Of a stretch of DNA of 64,000 nt, positions 23,652 to 33,545 are shown piece by piece; position 1 is the stretch's first letter; every line of letters begins with the position of its first letter. Origin of the DNA: DATARR01 sp036376245 (GTDB taxonomy: Bacteria; Acidobacteriota; Thermoanaerobaculia; Multivoradales; UBA5704); assembly GCA_036376245.1 (NCBI GenBank), contig DASVAS010000046.1, positions 86,062 to 150,061 of the forward strand. Reading direction: 5' to 3'. The notes under the pieces are model-generated. The model worked only from the letters and a program-made list of their open reading frames with translations, did not search any database and was not told where the DNA came from. Position numbers and translations under genes: made by a program.

Positions 23652-23840
23652 CTAGGAATCGCACTCCACGCAGCCGGTGTACTGCGCGCTGACGCAGAGC
23701 TGGGTGATGCAGTAGGAGATCGATTCCTTGCAGGGAATCCCTCCAGCCGCTTTGGCGGCCTTGAGCAGTTGCGGGTCCTCCAGCCGGTGCAGCGTCTCCT
23801 TCGAGAGGGTCAGTTTCCGCGCTTCCCGCTTCTTCATCAT
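23652..23840 (-). CDS. Lanthipeptide-like RiPP precursor, orphan
   Basis: 62 aa behind GAAAGGAG (MM start; the second ATG at 23837 is better spaced). The leader KLTLSKETLHRLEDPQLLK matches the leader type of class I lanthipeptide-like precursors common in Bacteroidota and Acidobacteriota-type genomes, ending AAGG. The presumed core IPCKESISYCITQLCVSAQY ... TGCVECDS has five Cys and several Ser/Thr spaced to form thioether rings. No LanB, LanC, LanM or protease gene is in the window, so modification enzymes would have to act in trans. Alternatively the core forms disulfides or binds metal. It is divergent from the cytochrome c gene. Confidence 0.7.
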   Translation of the reverse strand: MMKKREARKLTLSKETLHRLEDPQLLKAAKAAGGIPCKESISYCITQLCVSAQYTGCVECDS

Positions 23841-24003
23841 TCGCTCCTTTCTGGTCGAGTCGGACTATTCCACAAACATATATCGAAAAATCGAAGAATT
23901 TCCCGCCATGAGTGGGATGACGGGAGGTGAGGGGGAGCGTCTCCTGGATTCGTTTCCATGGAACACCGAGGGCGACCTCACCCAAAGATTCCAAGGAGAT
24001 ACG

Positions 24004-24636
24004 ATGATCACCTTTTCTTATATGAAGAAAAACGCCGGCCGGAGCGCGATGGCCCTGGGCGTCCTGAGCCTTTCCCTCTTCGCCGCCGGCTGCCAGGGCG
24101 CGGACGCCGCTTCCTCCGCCTTGTCCCACGAGATCCAGAGCCCCGTCGAGCGCGGCCAGTACCTCGTCACCGTCGCCGGCTGCGGCGACTGCCACACGCC
24201 GTTCAAGATGGGCGCGAACGGTCCGGAGCCGGACATGTCGCGGATGCTCTCGGGCCACCCGGCGTCCATGGCGATGCCTCCGGCGCCGGCGGCGCAGGGC
24301 CCCTGGATCTGGTCCGGCGCGGCCACCAACACCGCCTTCGCCGGCCCCTGGGGAGTCACCTACGCGCCCAACCTGACGCCGGACAAGGAGACCGGTCTCG
24401 GGATGTGGACCGAGGACCAGTTCCTGCGCGCCATGCGCACGGGCAAGCACTGGGGCCAGCCGGAGAACCGGCCGATCCTGCCGCCGATGCCCTGGCAGAA
24501 CTACGCCCGCATGAACGCCGACGACCTGAAGGCCATCTACGCCTACCTGCGGAGCGTGCCGTCGGTGGAGAACCTGGCGCCCAGCGCCGCGCTCGCGCCG
24601 CCCCCGGCCACCGCCGTTCCCGCCGCCAGCCGGTAA
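24004..24636 (+). CDS. Cytochrome c family lipoprotein
   Basis: 210 aa from the ATG at 24004 (AAGGAG 6 nt upstream). The signal ends LSLFAAGCQG, a good lipobox, so it is lipid-anchored. One heme site is visible, CGDCH at about residue 60, followed by TPFKMGANGPEPDMSRMLSGHP. Later WGVTYAPNLTPDKETGLGMW and LPPMPWQNYARMNADDLKAIYAYLRSV match the mono-heme domain of alcohol/aldehyde dehydrogenase-type cytochrome c subunits, where the Met in PPMPW is the distal ligand. It probably passes electrons outside the inner membrane; no partner dehydrogenase is adjacent. A 14-bp perfect hairpin ends the gene. Confidence 0.85.
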   Translation: MITFSYMKKNAGRSAMALGVLSLSLFAAGCQGADAASSALSHEIQSPVERGQYLVTVAGCGDCHTPFKMGANGPEPDMSRMLSGHPASMAMPPAPAAQGPWIWSGAATNTAFAGPWGVTYAPNLTPDKETGLGMWTEDQFLRAMRTGKHWGQPENRPILPPMPWQNYARMNADDLKAIYAYLRSVPSVENLAPSAALAPPPATAVPAASR

Positions 24637-24654
24637 GCCTCGAGTCCGGAAGGA

Positions 24655-24686
24655 AACGGGACGTTTTCTCCTGAAAACGTCCCGTT
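24655..24686 (+). terminator. Strong hairpin after the cytochrome c gene
   Basis: AACGGGACGTTTTC, loop TCCT, then GAAAACGTCCCGTT: a perfect 14-bp stem 18 bp after the stop. Its right arm runs straight into the 21-bp array, whose units also begin with CCGTTGAA. There is no clear U-tract. Confidence 0.6.
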
Positions 24687-24981
24687 GAAGACCTTCAATG
24701 GGCCGTTGCGAGCTTGAAATGAGCCGTTGAAGACCTTCAACGCGCCGTTGCAAACCTTCAACGGGCCGTTGCAGACCCTCAACGCGCCGTTGCAACCTTG
24801 AAATGAGCCGTTGAGGACCTTCAACGTGCCGTTGCAAACCTTCAACGGCCCGTTGCAGACCTTCAACGTGCCGTTTCAACCTTGAAATGAGCCGTTGAGG
24901 ACCTTCAACGCGCCGTTGCAAACCTTCAACGGCCCGTTGCAGAACTTCAACGTGCCGTTTCAACCTTGAAACGCGCCGTTG
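24680..24981. repeat. 21-bp tandem array with 84-bp higher-order period
   Basis: About fourteen consecutive 21-bp units of the form (G/C)CCGTTGNNNACCTTCAACGN fill the gap between the cytochrome c and GNAT genes without spacers. Unit types repeat in the order GAGGACCTTCAACG, GCAAACCTTCAACG, GCAGACCTTCAACG, TTCAACCTTGAAAT, giving an 84-bp super-period about three times. GTTGAAG...CTTCAAC gives each unit a palindromic core. Because 21 is a multiple of 3, frames across it encode heptads (VEGLQRP, LKVCNGP on the minus strand). Confidence 0.85.
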
Positions 24982-24995
24982 TAGCATCTGCCGTC

Positions 24996-25523
24996 ATGCT
25001 CGATCTGATCCCCTTCACGGAAGACGACATCGACCGCCTCCTCGGCTGGGTGACCTCCGAGGAGGAGCACTTTTTCTGGACGGCCTCCGCCCTCAGTTTT
25101 CCTCCGGCCCGGGAGGCTTTCCAGAAGCAAATGCGCGAGAGCGCGGAACGGGGAGACCGGCTGTTCTTCAAGGCGGTCGAACCGGACAGCGGAAACGTGG
25201 TCGGACACCTCGAGCTGGGAGCGCTCGATCTCCGCAACCGTTCGACGCGGATCGGCCGCGTGCTGCTCGCCCCGGAGGCCCGGGGACGCGGGCTTGGCGA
25301 GGCGATCATGCGCGCCGGGTTGGCCAAGGCGTTCGACGAGATGGGGATGCACCGGGTCGACCTCTGGGTGTTCGAGTCCAACGCCCGCGCCATCGCCTGC
25401 TACGAGCGGGTGGGATTCCGGCACGAGGGGGTGATCCGCGAGGGGTTCAAGGTGGGGGAGGAGTACTGGAGCTTCCTCATCATGAGCATGCTCGAAGCGG
25501 AGTGGGCGGCCATGGTAGGGTGA
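24996..25523 (+). CDS. GNAT-family N-acetyltransferase
   Basis: 175 aa from ATG 24996, where the GNAT fold begins (MLDLIPFTEDDIDRLLGW). The acetyl-CoA pyrophosphate loop is visible as LLAPEARGRGLGEAI, followed by HRVDLWVFESNARAIACYERVGFRHEGVIREG, typical of the RimJ/RimL-like branch that acetylates protein N-termini or small amines. No substrate can be named. There is no clear Shine-Dalgarno; the start codon lies 12 bp beyond the tandem array, so the array occupies its promoter and leader region. Confidence 0.85.
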   Translation: MLDLIPFTEDDIDRLLGWVTSEEEHFFWTASALSFPPAREAFQKQMRESAERGDRLFFKAVEPDSGNVVGHLELGALDLRNRSTRIGRVLLAPEARGRGLGEAIMRAGLAKAFDEMGMHRVDLWVFESNARAIACYERVGFRHEGVIREGFKVGEEYWSFLIMSMLEAEWAAMVG

Positions 25524-25554
25524 CGCACCGATCCAGACGCAGGAGGTCCTCCCG

Positions 25555-27846
25555 ATGAGCCTGCCCGAGCGCCGAGAAGCACACCCTGACGCAGCCCCTC
25601 CTCCGGAGGCGTTCCGCCCGTTCATCCCGCCCGAGGTCAAGCTGCCCGAGCTGACGGTGCTGCCGGTGATCGTCGGCACCCTGCTCGGCGCCGTGTTCGG
25701 GGCGTCGTCGCTCTATCTGACGCTGAAGGTGGGGCTGACCGTCAGCGCGTCGATCCCGGTGGCGGTGATCTCCGTCACCCTGTTCCGCCTGCTGGCGAAG
25801 GTGGGACGGAGCGCCACGATCCTGGAGAACAACATCGTGCAGACGGCCGGATCGGCGGGGGAGTCGCTGGCGTTCGGCATCGGCGTCACCATGCCGGCGA
25901 TCCTCATCCTGGGTTTCGACCTGGAGGTGGGGCGGACGATCCTGGTCTCCCTGCTCGGCGGCCTGCTGGGCATCCTGATGATGATCCCCCTGCGGCGGGC
26001 GATGATCGTGGAGCAGCACGGCCGCCTCAAGTTCCCCGAAGGCACCGCCTGCGCCGAGGTGCTCAAGGCGTCGGCCACGCCCGAAGAAGTGGCCATCGCG
26101 TCGCGCGGCGGCTCGGTGCCCGTGGAGACGGCCGGCCTGGGGGCGCGGACGATCCTCGCGGGCTTCGGCGTCGGCCTGCTCTACAAGACGGCCATGAAGG
26201 CCTTCTATGCCTGGAAGGAGATCCCGGAGAAGGTCTTCGGGGCGCCCTTGAAGGCCGGTTCGGTGGGGATGGAGATCTCGCCCGAGCTTCTGGGCGTGGG
26301 CTACATCATCGGCCCGCGGATCGCCTCGATCATGGCGGCGGGCGGCGTGCTCGCCTACCTGGTGCTGATCCCGGCGATCAAGTTCTTCGGCGAGGCCGCG
26401 GCCGGGGCGATCCCGCCGGGGACGATCCCGGTGCGCGACATGACCCCGGACGACATCCGGGGCGCCTACGTGCTCTACATCGGCGCGGGCGCGGTGGCGG
26501 CGGGCGGCATCATCAGCCTCGTGCGCGCGCTGCCGACCATCTGGCGGGGCATCCGGGGCGGCCTCGCGGACCTGGGGGCGGGGCGGCGGGACTCCGCCGC
26601 CGTGCCGCGGACCGACCGCGACCTGCCGATGAAGCTCGTGGTGATCGGCTGCGTGGCGCTGGTGGGGCTGATCCTCATCTTCCGCTCCCTGCACATGAAC
26701 CTGCTGGGCGCGATCCTGATCGTCCTCCTCGGTTTCCTCTTCGTCACCGTCTCGGCGCGGCTGACGGGCGAGATCGGCTCGACGTCCAACCCGATCTCCG
26801 GGATGACGGTGGCGACGCTGCTGGTGACCAGCCTGGTCTTCCTGGCCGTCGGCTGGACGGGGCCGACCTATTACGTCACGGCGCTGTCGGTGGGCGCCAT
26901 CGTCTGCATCGCCTGCTCCAATGGCGGCACCATCGCGCAGTCGCTGAAGACCGGCCACTTGCTGGGAGCGACGCCGAAGTCGCAGCAGATCGCCATCCTG
27001 TTCGGCTCGGCCCTCGCGGCGCTGGCCCTCGGTCCGGTCCTCCTGCTCCTGAACGCCAACGGGACCGTCTACGTCCCTGTCGCCGACGCCCCCGGCCTGC
27101 GGGTCCCTCCGGCGGTGCTCCAGACCTTGAAGACCGAGAGCCTCCGCGGCCCGCAGGCGCGGGACGACGGCGCCTCCTACCGGGTGTGGTTCAAGACCGA
27201 CGCCGCCGGCGGGCCGGCCGGGCGCTATCTGGTGAACGGCCAGGGCGTGCCGGTATACCTGGTCGATCCGGGGATCAACGGCGTACACCGCGAGCGTCCG
27301 GACGGGACGCAGGCGACCAAGTTCGACGCGCCGAAGGCGACGCTGGTGTCCTACATCATCAAAGGCATCCTGAACCGCGAGCTTCCCTGGGGGCTGGTGC
27401 TGCTGGGGGTGATGATCGCCGTGGTGCTGGAGATGTCGGGCATCCCGTCGCTGGCCTTCGCGGTGGGCCTCTACCTGCCGCTCTCGGCGTCGACGCCGAT
27501 CCTGGCGGGCGGCCTGGTGCGCTGGCTGGTGGACCGCGGCCTCCAGAAACGGCTGGCGCACCGCAACCTGAGCGAGGAGGAGCTGGCCGCCGAGAGCGAC
27601 AAGAGCCCGGGCGTGCTGATGGCCTCCGGCTACATCGCGGGCGGCGCCATCGCCGGCATCGTGATCGCCTTCATGGCCGGCGTGCTGACGGACTTCAACG
27701 AATCGGTGACGCAGCTCATGGACCGCGTGAACCCGTTCTTCAGCGGTCCGTACGCGGACGCCCTGGCGCTGATCCCGTTCGCGGTGCTGGTGGTGGTGCT
27801 GTACCTGACGGGGCGGGAGGTGATTCTGGCGGGGAGGAAGGGGTAG
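25555..27846 (+). CDS. OPT-family oligopeptide transporter
   Basis: 763 aa behind AGGAGG. The sequence opens with FIPPEVKLPELTVLPVIVGT and then about 14-16 hydrophobic segments. OPT landmarks include SSLYLTLKVGLTVSASIPVAVIS, NNIVQTAGSAGESLAFG, RLKFPEGTACAEVL and ISPELLGVGYIIGPR. This matches the prokaryotic OPT (PF03169-type) transporters that import oligopeptides or metal chelates with protons. An insertion of about 90 residues (about 505-590) is hydrophilic and probably extracytoplasmic. It follows the GNAT gene by 31 bp in the same direction. Confidence 0.92.
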   Translation: MSLPERREAHPDAAPPPEAFRPFIPPEVKLPELTVLPVIVGTLLGAVFGASSLYLTLKVGLTVSASIPVAVISVTLFRLLAKVGRSATILENNIVQTAGSAGESLAFGIGVTMPAILILGFDLEVGRTILVSLLGGLLGILMMIPLRRAMIVEQHGRLKFPEGTACAEVLKASATPEEVAIASRGGSVPVETAGLGARTILAGFGVGLLYKTAMKAFYAWKEIPEKVFGAPLKAGSVGMEISPELLGVGYIIGPRIASIMAAGGVLAYLVLIPAIKFFGEAAAGAIPPGTIPVRDMTPDDIRGAYVLYIGAGAVAAGGIISLVRALPTIWRGIRGGLADLGAGRRDSAAVPRTDRDLPMKLVVIGCVALVGLILIFRSLHMNLLGAILIVLLGFLFVTVSARLTGEIGSTSNPISGMTVATLLVTSLVFLAVGWTGPTYYVTALSVGAIVCIACSNGGTIAQSLKTGHLLGATPKSQQIAILFGSALAALALGPVLLLLNANGTVYVPVADAPGLRVPPAVLQTLKTESLRGPQARDDGASYRVWFKTDAAGGPAGRYLVNGQGVPVYLVDPGINGVHRERPDGTQATKFDAPKATLVSYIIKGILNRELPWGLVLLGVMIAVVLEMSGIPSLAFAVGLYLPLSASTPILAGGLVRWLVDRGLQKRLAHRNLSEEELAAESDKSPGVLMASGYIAGGAIAGIVIAFMAGVLTDFNESVTQLMDRVNPFFSGPYADALALIPFAVLVVVLYLTGREVILAGRKG

Positions 27847-27880
27847 GGGGCGTTTCAAGAGGGCGGGGCGATCTGCCTCG

Positions 27881-28062
27881 GGACCTCACCCTCGGTCCCT
27901 CTCCCATCTCCCGGCCGCCCGCCCCCGGGAGAGGGAGGGCCCTTCGATTCAGGTTTTCTTGAGCTCGGCAAGTCGTTGACTCATCGTTCCCCCTCTCCCG
28001 GGTGGCGGACGGGGGCCGGGAGAGGGGGCCAGGGGGTTAGGTCTCGAAGGGCAGACCGCCCC
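27881..28062. repeat. Family-3 long inverted repeat, copy 1
   Basis: CCTCACCCT...CCCCCGGGAGAGGGAGGGCCC, a central unique part with GTTGACTCATCGTTCC, then GGGAGAGGGGGCCAGGGGG and TTAGGTCTCGAAGGGC. The same layout occurs at 52392-52583 and 55426-55618. Confidence 0.8.
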
Positions 28063-28100
28063 AACCATTGACACCCCTCCTGAACCCTGTAGGATTCCAA

Positions 28101-28189
28101 TCGCCAGCTAGGGGGGCCTGCCAAGGCTGAGAGTCCTACGGGGACGACCCTCATCACCTGACCTGGGTAATGCCAGCGTAGGGAAGCGA
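28101..28189 (+). promoter_or_regulatory. TPP riboswitch (THI element) of thiC
   Basis: The conserved parts are present in order: CTAGGGGGGCCTG, GCTGAGAGT, ACCTGACCTGGGTAATGCCAGCGTAGGGAAG. TCGC at the start and GCGA at the end can form P1. It ends 45 bp before the thiC ATG, so thiamine pyrophosphate probably represses thiC by blocking translation or by termination. Confidence 0.95.
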
Positions 28190-28233
28190 TGACGATCTCC
28201 GGGCCCCCCCTGCCCATCCGACAGGAGCCCGCC

Positions 28234-30024
<1,791 letters not shown>

Positions 30025-30027
30025 GAG

Positions 30028-30063
30028 CCCGATCCGGGTCCGCTTCGCCGGACCCGGGTCGGG
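30028..30063. terminator. Bidirectional hairpin between thiC and the Cys-rich gene
   Basis: CCCGATCCGGGTCCG and CGGACCCGGGTCGGG form a long GC stem with one mismatch around a CTTCGC-type loop. It lies between convergent genes and lacks a U-tract. Confidence 0.55.
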
Positions 30064-30074
30064 CGTGCCTGAGG

Positions 30075-30680
30075 CTAGGTGCAGGAGTTGTATTTAACGG
30101 TTGTGGTGCCGAGCTCGGTGCCGGTGCAGTCCGCATTCTCGTACCTGGTGATCGTGCAGGTCTTCGAGGCGCCCGTCAGAGTACAGGAATCGTTCGCGAC
30201 TCCAGTCCTTCTGCAATAGCTCATTTTGCCTCCCACCTGCTTGCTGCCTGCAGAGCACCCTGAACAATCATGGGTGTCGCACACGTGCTTGCTGATCTTG
30301 GTTGTGCAGACGGGTTCGGGCTCCGCCAGGCTCCGCGCGACCGCGTGGCTGCTGATCGGGGGCAGGGTTTCGCTGACGACATCGGTGCCGTTGCTGCCGG
30401 TGGCGATGACGTACTCTGCCCTCTGAACCCTGTAGATCACTCCATCGATCAGCCATTCGTCCGCGGAGACGGCCGTCGCTCCCAACTCTTCCATGGTCTC
30501 CGCCAGGTGGTCCGGATGCACCACCAGGGTCGCGGTTTCCGGGCAAAGCGAGTAGATGGTATTGGGCTCGACGGCGACGCCTCCGTCCTGCAACACATAG
30601 CCGAACTTGAGCTGGGCGGAAACAGGAAGACACATGAAGACCATGAAACCGAACGCGAGAAGATATCTAGAAATTCTCAT
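30075..30680 (-). CDS. Secreted Cys-rich protein, paralogue 1
   Basis: 201 aa behind GGAGGAAAA. The signal peptide ends LPVSAQ. The mature part has a conserved N-terminal domain (LKFGYVLQDGGVAVEPNTIY, VVHPDHLAETMEELGATAV, WLIDGVIYRVQRAEYVIATG). It also has a Cys-rich C-terminal half (VCTTK, KHVC, CSGCSAGSK, CTLTG, CTITRYENADCTG). It is about three-quarters identical to the next gene upstream (30738-31343), in tandem, so they are recent duplicates. I do not recognise the family. The exported Cys pattern suggests disulfide-stabilised extracellular proteins. Confidence 0.75.
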   Translation of the reverse strand: MRISRYLLAFGFMVFMCLPVSAQLKFGYVLQDGGVAVEPNTIYSLCPETATLVVHPDHLAETMEELGATAVSADEWLIDGVIYRVQRAEYVIATGSNGTDVVSETLPPISSHAVARSLAEPEPVCTTKISKHVCDTHDCSGCSAGSKQVGGKMSYCRRTGVANDSCTLTGASKTCTITRYENADCTGTELGTTTVKYNSCT

Positions 30681-30737
30681 AGTTTTTTCCTCCGAGATCT
30701 GTAGATCGATCCACCTTTGAGCTCGCCTGGCATGAAG

Positions 30738-31343
30738 TTACTGACAGGTTTTCATTTCGATGGTCGAGGTGGCGAGGATGGCGCCGCTGCAGTCCAGGTT
30801 TTCGTAAGAGGTGATCTCGCACTTCTTCGTGGAGCCGGTCAGCGTGCACGTATCGGTCTCCACTCCGGTGTGCTCGCAGGCGCTCATCTTGCCTCCCACG
30901 AATTTACTGCCCGCGGAGCAACCCGAGCAATCGAAGGGATGGCAGACGTGCTTCTTTACCTTGGTCGTGCAGACCGGTTCGGCGTCAGCCGCTACCAGCG
31001 CCACCGCTCCGCTTCTGACCGGGGGCAGGGTTTCGGTGGCGACATCGGCGCCGTTGCCGCCGGTGGCGATGACGTACTCCGCTCTCTGAACCCTGTAGAT
31101 CACGCCATCGATCAGCCATTCGTCCGGGGAGACGAGTACGGCTCCCAACTCTTCCATGGTCTCCGCGAGATGGTCCGGATGCACGACGAGGGTCCTGGTC
31201 TCCGGGCAGAGCGAGTAGATGGTATTGGGCTCGACGGCGACGCCTCCATCTCGCAGCGCATAGCCGAACTTGAGCTGGGCGGAAAGCGGCAGACATATAA
31301 AGATCATGAAGCCGAAAGCCAGAAGATATCTAAATTTTTTCAT
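30738..31343 (-). CDS. Secreted Cys-rich protein, paralogue 2
   Basis: 201 aa behind AGGAGG. It is the upstream member of the tandem pair, with signal peptide ending LPLSAQ. The N-terminal domain is nearly identical to paralogue 1 (LKFGYALRDGGVAVEPNTIY, DGVIYRVQRAEYVIATGGN). The Cys-rich half differs most between Cys residues (KKHVCHPFDCSGCSAGSKFV, CEHTGVETDTCTLTGSTKKC), while the Cys positions are kept. That pattern, with conserved framework Cys and varying loops, fits diversification of a binding or toxin-like surface. Spacing to paralogue 1 is 57 bp. Confidence 0.75.
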   Translation of the reverse strand: MKKFRYLLAFGFMIFICLPLSAQLKFGYALRDGGVAVEPNTIYSLCPETRTLVVHPDHLAETMEELGAVLVSPDEWLIDGVIYRVQRAEYVIATGGNGADVATETLPPVRSGAVALVAADAEPVCTTKVKKHVCHPFDCSGCSAGSKFVGGKMSACEHTGVETDTCTLTGSTKKCEITSYENLDCSGAILATSTIEMKTCQ

Positions 31344-31427
31344 AAAATTCCTCCTGAGCTGTTCGATCCCAAGATTGAGATCGCTTTTAGCGCGAGACGG
31401 TCGTGGTCTCTACTAAAGGACAGTGCT

Positions 31428-33545
31428 CTAAGCGCTGGTTTGCGAGCCGGCGGGGGGTCTGGCGATCAACGAAAACACTTCTCCGAACACCGGGTGCAGA
31501 TCGGCTGAGATCCCCAGCTCCAGGCGCTCGCGGGCGAACTGAAGGGCGGCCTCGCCTTCAGCGGTGGGGGCGGGCCAGCGGAGGGTCAGTTTGTTCAACC
31601 CGGGCCGCAGACGGTTGCGGTCGATCCGCAAGAGCGCCCGCGTCCAGCTCTCGGTGGCGTCCACGGCCCCCGCGTCCTCGCCGTTGACGGCGACGCCGAC
31701 CCGGCCCCAGCGGTTGCCGCCGGTCCCGGTGGTGGGCAGGCGGGCGGTCAGCTCCAGCTCGACGTCCCGCGTGGCGTCGCAGACCAGGCAGAAGGAGGAC
31801 TCGGGCCAGGGAGAGCGGAAGGTGGCGCGCTCGGAGAGGTCCTCGAAGCGCATGACCTCGGGATAAAACCTTTCCAAGGGTTCCCAGAGATAGGGCGGCT
31901 GGGCGAGGTCCGTTCCTTCCGGGTGGAGGCCGTGGTGCTCCACGAGCCGGCGGGCGATCTCCTCGCGGACGGGCCGGCCCCGGCGCTCCAGGACGTCGCA
32001 GAGGGCCTCGATCAGGTCGGCGTCCAGGAAGTCCCAGCGCCAGCCGTGTTGCAGGGTCAGGCGGTAGGGCGAATCGAGGTTGCGTTGCTGGGCCGCGGTC
32101 AGCACCGCCGGGCAGGGAGCGCAGCGGGCGTCCAGGAGATCGAGCATCGCGGCCTCGACGCCGGGCGAGGCGTCCAGCGCGGCCTCGCACCAGTGCTCCA
32201 GGATCGGCCCCTTGGGACCCACGGGGAGCAGGCGGTGAGCGGTGTGGACCGCGGCGCCGAGCCGGGCGGTCGCTTCCGCCTCGGGGGAGACCGCGGGGGG
32301 CGGCAGGCGGGGGAGGAGGCCGCGCCAGTCCACGTCCTCGTCCAGCATGCCGGAGAGATTCAGCACCTGAGCGGCGGCTGCGGCCATGGCCACGTGGATG
32401 CCTTCGCTGGTCAGGTGGCAGTAATCCAGGAAGAGACGGCGGTCCGGCAGGAGGGACCCGGTGTGCGCGGCGAAGACCTCCCGCAAGTCCGCCTGCGCGA
32501 AGCCGTGCCGGCGGGCGGCGTCCGTCAGCAGCTCCCGGGCCGCCGTGGTGGCCTGGGGCGCGCTCAGGAAGGCGAGGGTGGGATAGACCGCGGCGTCCAC
32601 CTCGGCCAGGGCGGCGCGCCGGGCCTCCTCGTCGTCTCCCCGCGCCCTGGCGATCCGGGAGAGCAGGCGCCACGTCGCGGGGCAGGCGCCGCCGTCCAGC
32701 TCCAGCAGGGACCGCGCGTCGTCCAGGGACTCCTGCTGGAGAGCCCGCCGGTACAGCAGGTGCCAGCGGGAGGTGCCGTTCCCTGGCAGCCAGACGGGCG
32801 GCTGGCGGGTCTCCCAATCCGCCAGGTTGACCTCGGGGATCAGCAGGACCACCGGGATGCCCACCGCTCGGGTCATCAGGGCGATCGTCTCGAAGGCGGT
32901 CTCGGCCGCGCGCCGCAGCCGTTCCGCCGCCAGCCGCGCCGGGCCGGCGGTCCCCTCCTGGAGCGCCGCGGCGTAGCGCAGCCGCGCCGCGACCGACGGG
33001 GCGTACGGCGAGACCTCCGGGGTTTCCAATAGATTCCAGTTGTTGCCCACGAAGAGCACGATCACGTCCGGGTTGAGCTGGAGGGAGGCGCGGACGGTGG
33101 CGGTCAGGGTGGGCAGGGTCTCGTTGGTGCGCGCGAGGTCGATCACCTCGAAGTCGCCCTCGCCCCCGACGGCCCGGAGCTGGGCCTCCAGGACGCGCGC
33201 GGGCGTCAGGTGCGGGGCGTAGAGGTAGCCCGCCGCCACGGACTCGCCGAAGAAGGCGACACGCAGGGGAAGCTCGGACTTCTTGGGGCGCAGCTCCTTG
33301 ACCGCCGCGTGATGGTCCCCGAGAGGCGAGGGATCGGGACGGACGAAAGTCAGCTCGCCGTCCACCGTCCGCGGCTCCCAGACGCCCACGGGCTCGGGCG
33401 GGCGGGGGAGGGGGCGCGGCGCGGGCGCGGCGGAGTCGCGCAGGAGATCCGCCGCCTGGAGGCTGCGGGCCATCCGCAGCCCCTCGGGCGTGGCGAGGCG
33501 CTGGGCGAGGTCGCGACAGACGTCCTTCTTGCGGTCGTCCGTCAT
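31428..33545 (-). CDS. SGNH/GDSL-hydrolase-like protein
   Basis: 705 aa from the ATG at 33545, which overlaps the stop of the carbamoyltransferase (ATGA); a longer frame upstream lies inside that gene. SGNH blocks are visible: FGESVAAGYLY (Ser), FVGNNWN (Asn), and DYCHLTSEG (Asp...His). A helical middle region follows, and the C-terminal ~150 residues are beta-rich (WGRVGVAVNGEDAG, LNKLTLRWPAP). No signal peptide is seen. The family includes esterases and acyltransferases. Coupling to a carbamoyltransferase suggests tailoring of a glycan or metabolite, for instance adding or removing an acyl group. The substrate is unknown. Confidence 0.75.
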   Translation of the reverse strand: MTDDRKKDVCRDLAQRLATPEGLRMARSLQAADLLRDSAAPAPRPLPRPPEPVGVWEPRTVDGELTFVRPDPSPLGDHHAAVKELRPKKSELPLRVAFFGESVAAGYLYAPHLTPARVLEAQLRAVGGEGDFEVIDLARTNETLPTLTATVRASLQLNPDVIVLFVGNNWNLLETPEVSPYAPSVAARLRYAAALQEGTAGPARLAAERLRRAAETAFETIALMTRAVGIPVVLLIPEVNLADWETRQPPVWLPGNGTSRWHLLYRRALQQESLDDARSLLELDGGACPATWRLLSRIARARGDDEEARRAALAEVDAAVYPTLAFLSAPQATTAARELLTDAARRHGFAQADLREVFAAHTGSLLPDRRLFLDYCHLTSEGIHVAMAAAAAQVLNLSGMLDEDVDWRGLLPRLPPPAVSPEAEATARLGAAVHTAHRLLPVGPKGPILEHWCEAALDASPGVEAAMLDLLDARCAPCPAVLTAAQQRNLDSPYRLTLQHGWRWDFLDADLIEALCDVLERRGRPVREEIARRLVEHHGLHPEGTDLAQPPYLWEPLERFYPEVMRFEDLSERATFRSPWPESSFCLVCDATRDVELELTARLPTTGTGGNRWGRVGVAVNGEDAGAVDATESWTRALLRIDRNRLRPGLNKLTLRWPAPTAEGEAALQFARERLELGISADLHPVFGEVFSLIARPPAGSQTSA

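Noticed and set aside
23116..23655. A 179-codon plus-strand frame in the repeat island
   Set aside because: It runs through palindromic repeats and opposite the CHAT-type fragment, with no ribosome site or motif.
24680..24981. CRISPR array
   Set aside because: Units are contiguous 21-mers without unique spacers and no cas genes are present.
23641..24987. A 448-codon minus-strand frame starting with heptad repeats
   Set aside because: Its repeats are the 21-bp array read in frame, and the rest is antisense to the cytochrome c gene. I kept the array as a finding, not as a gene.
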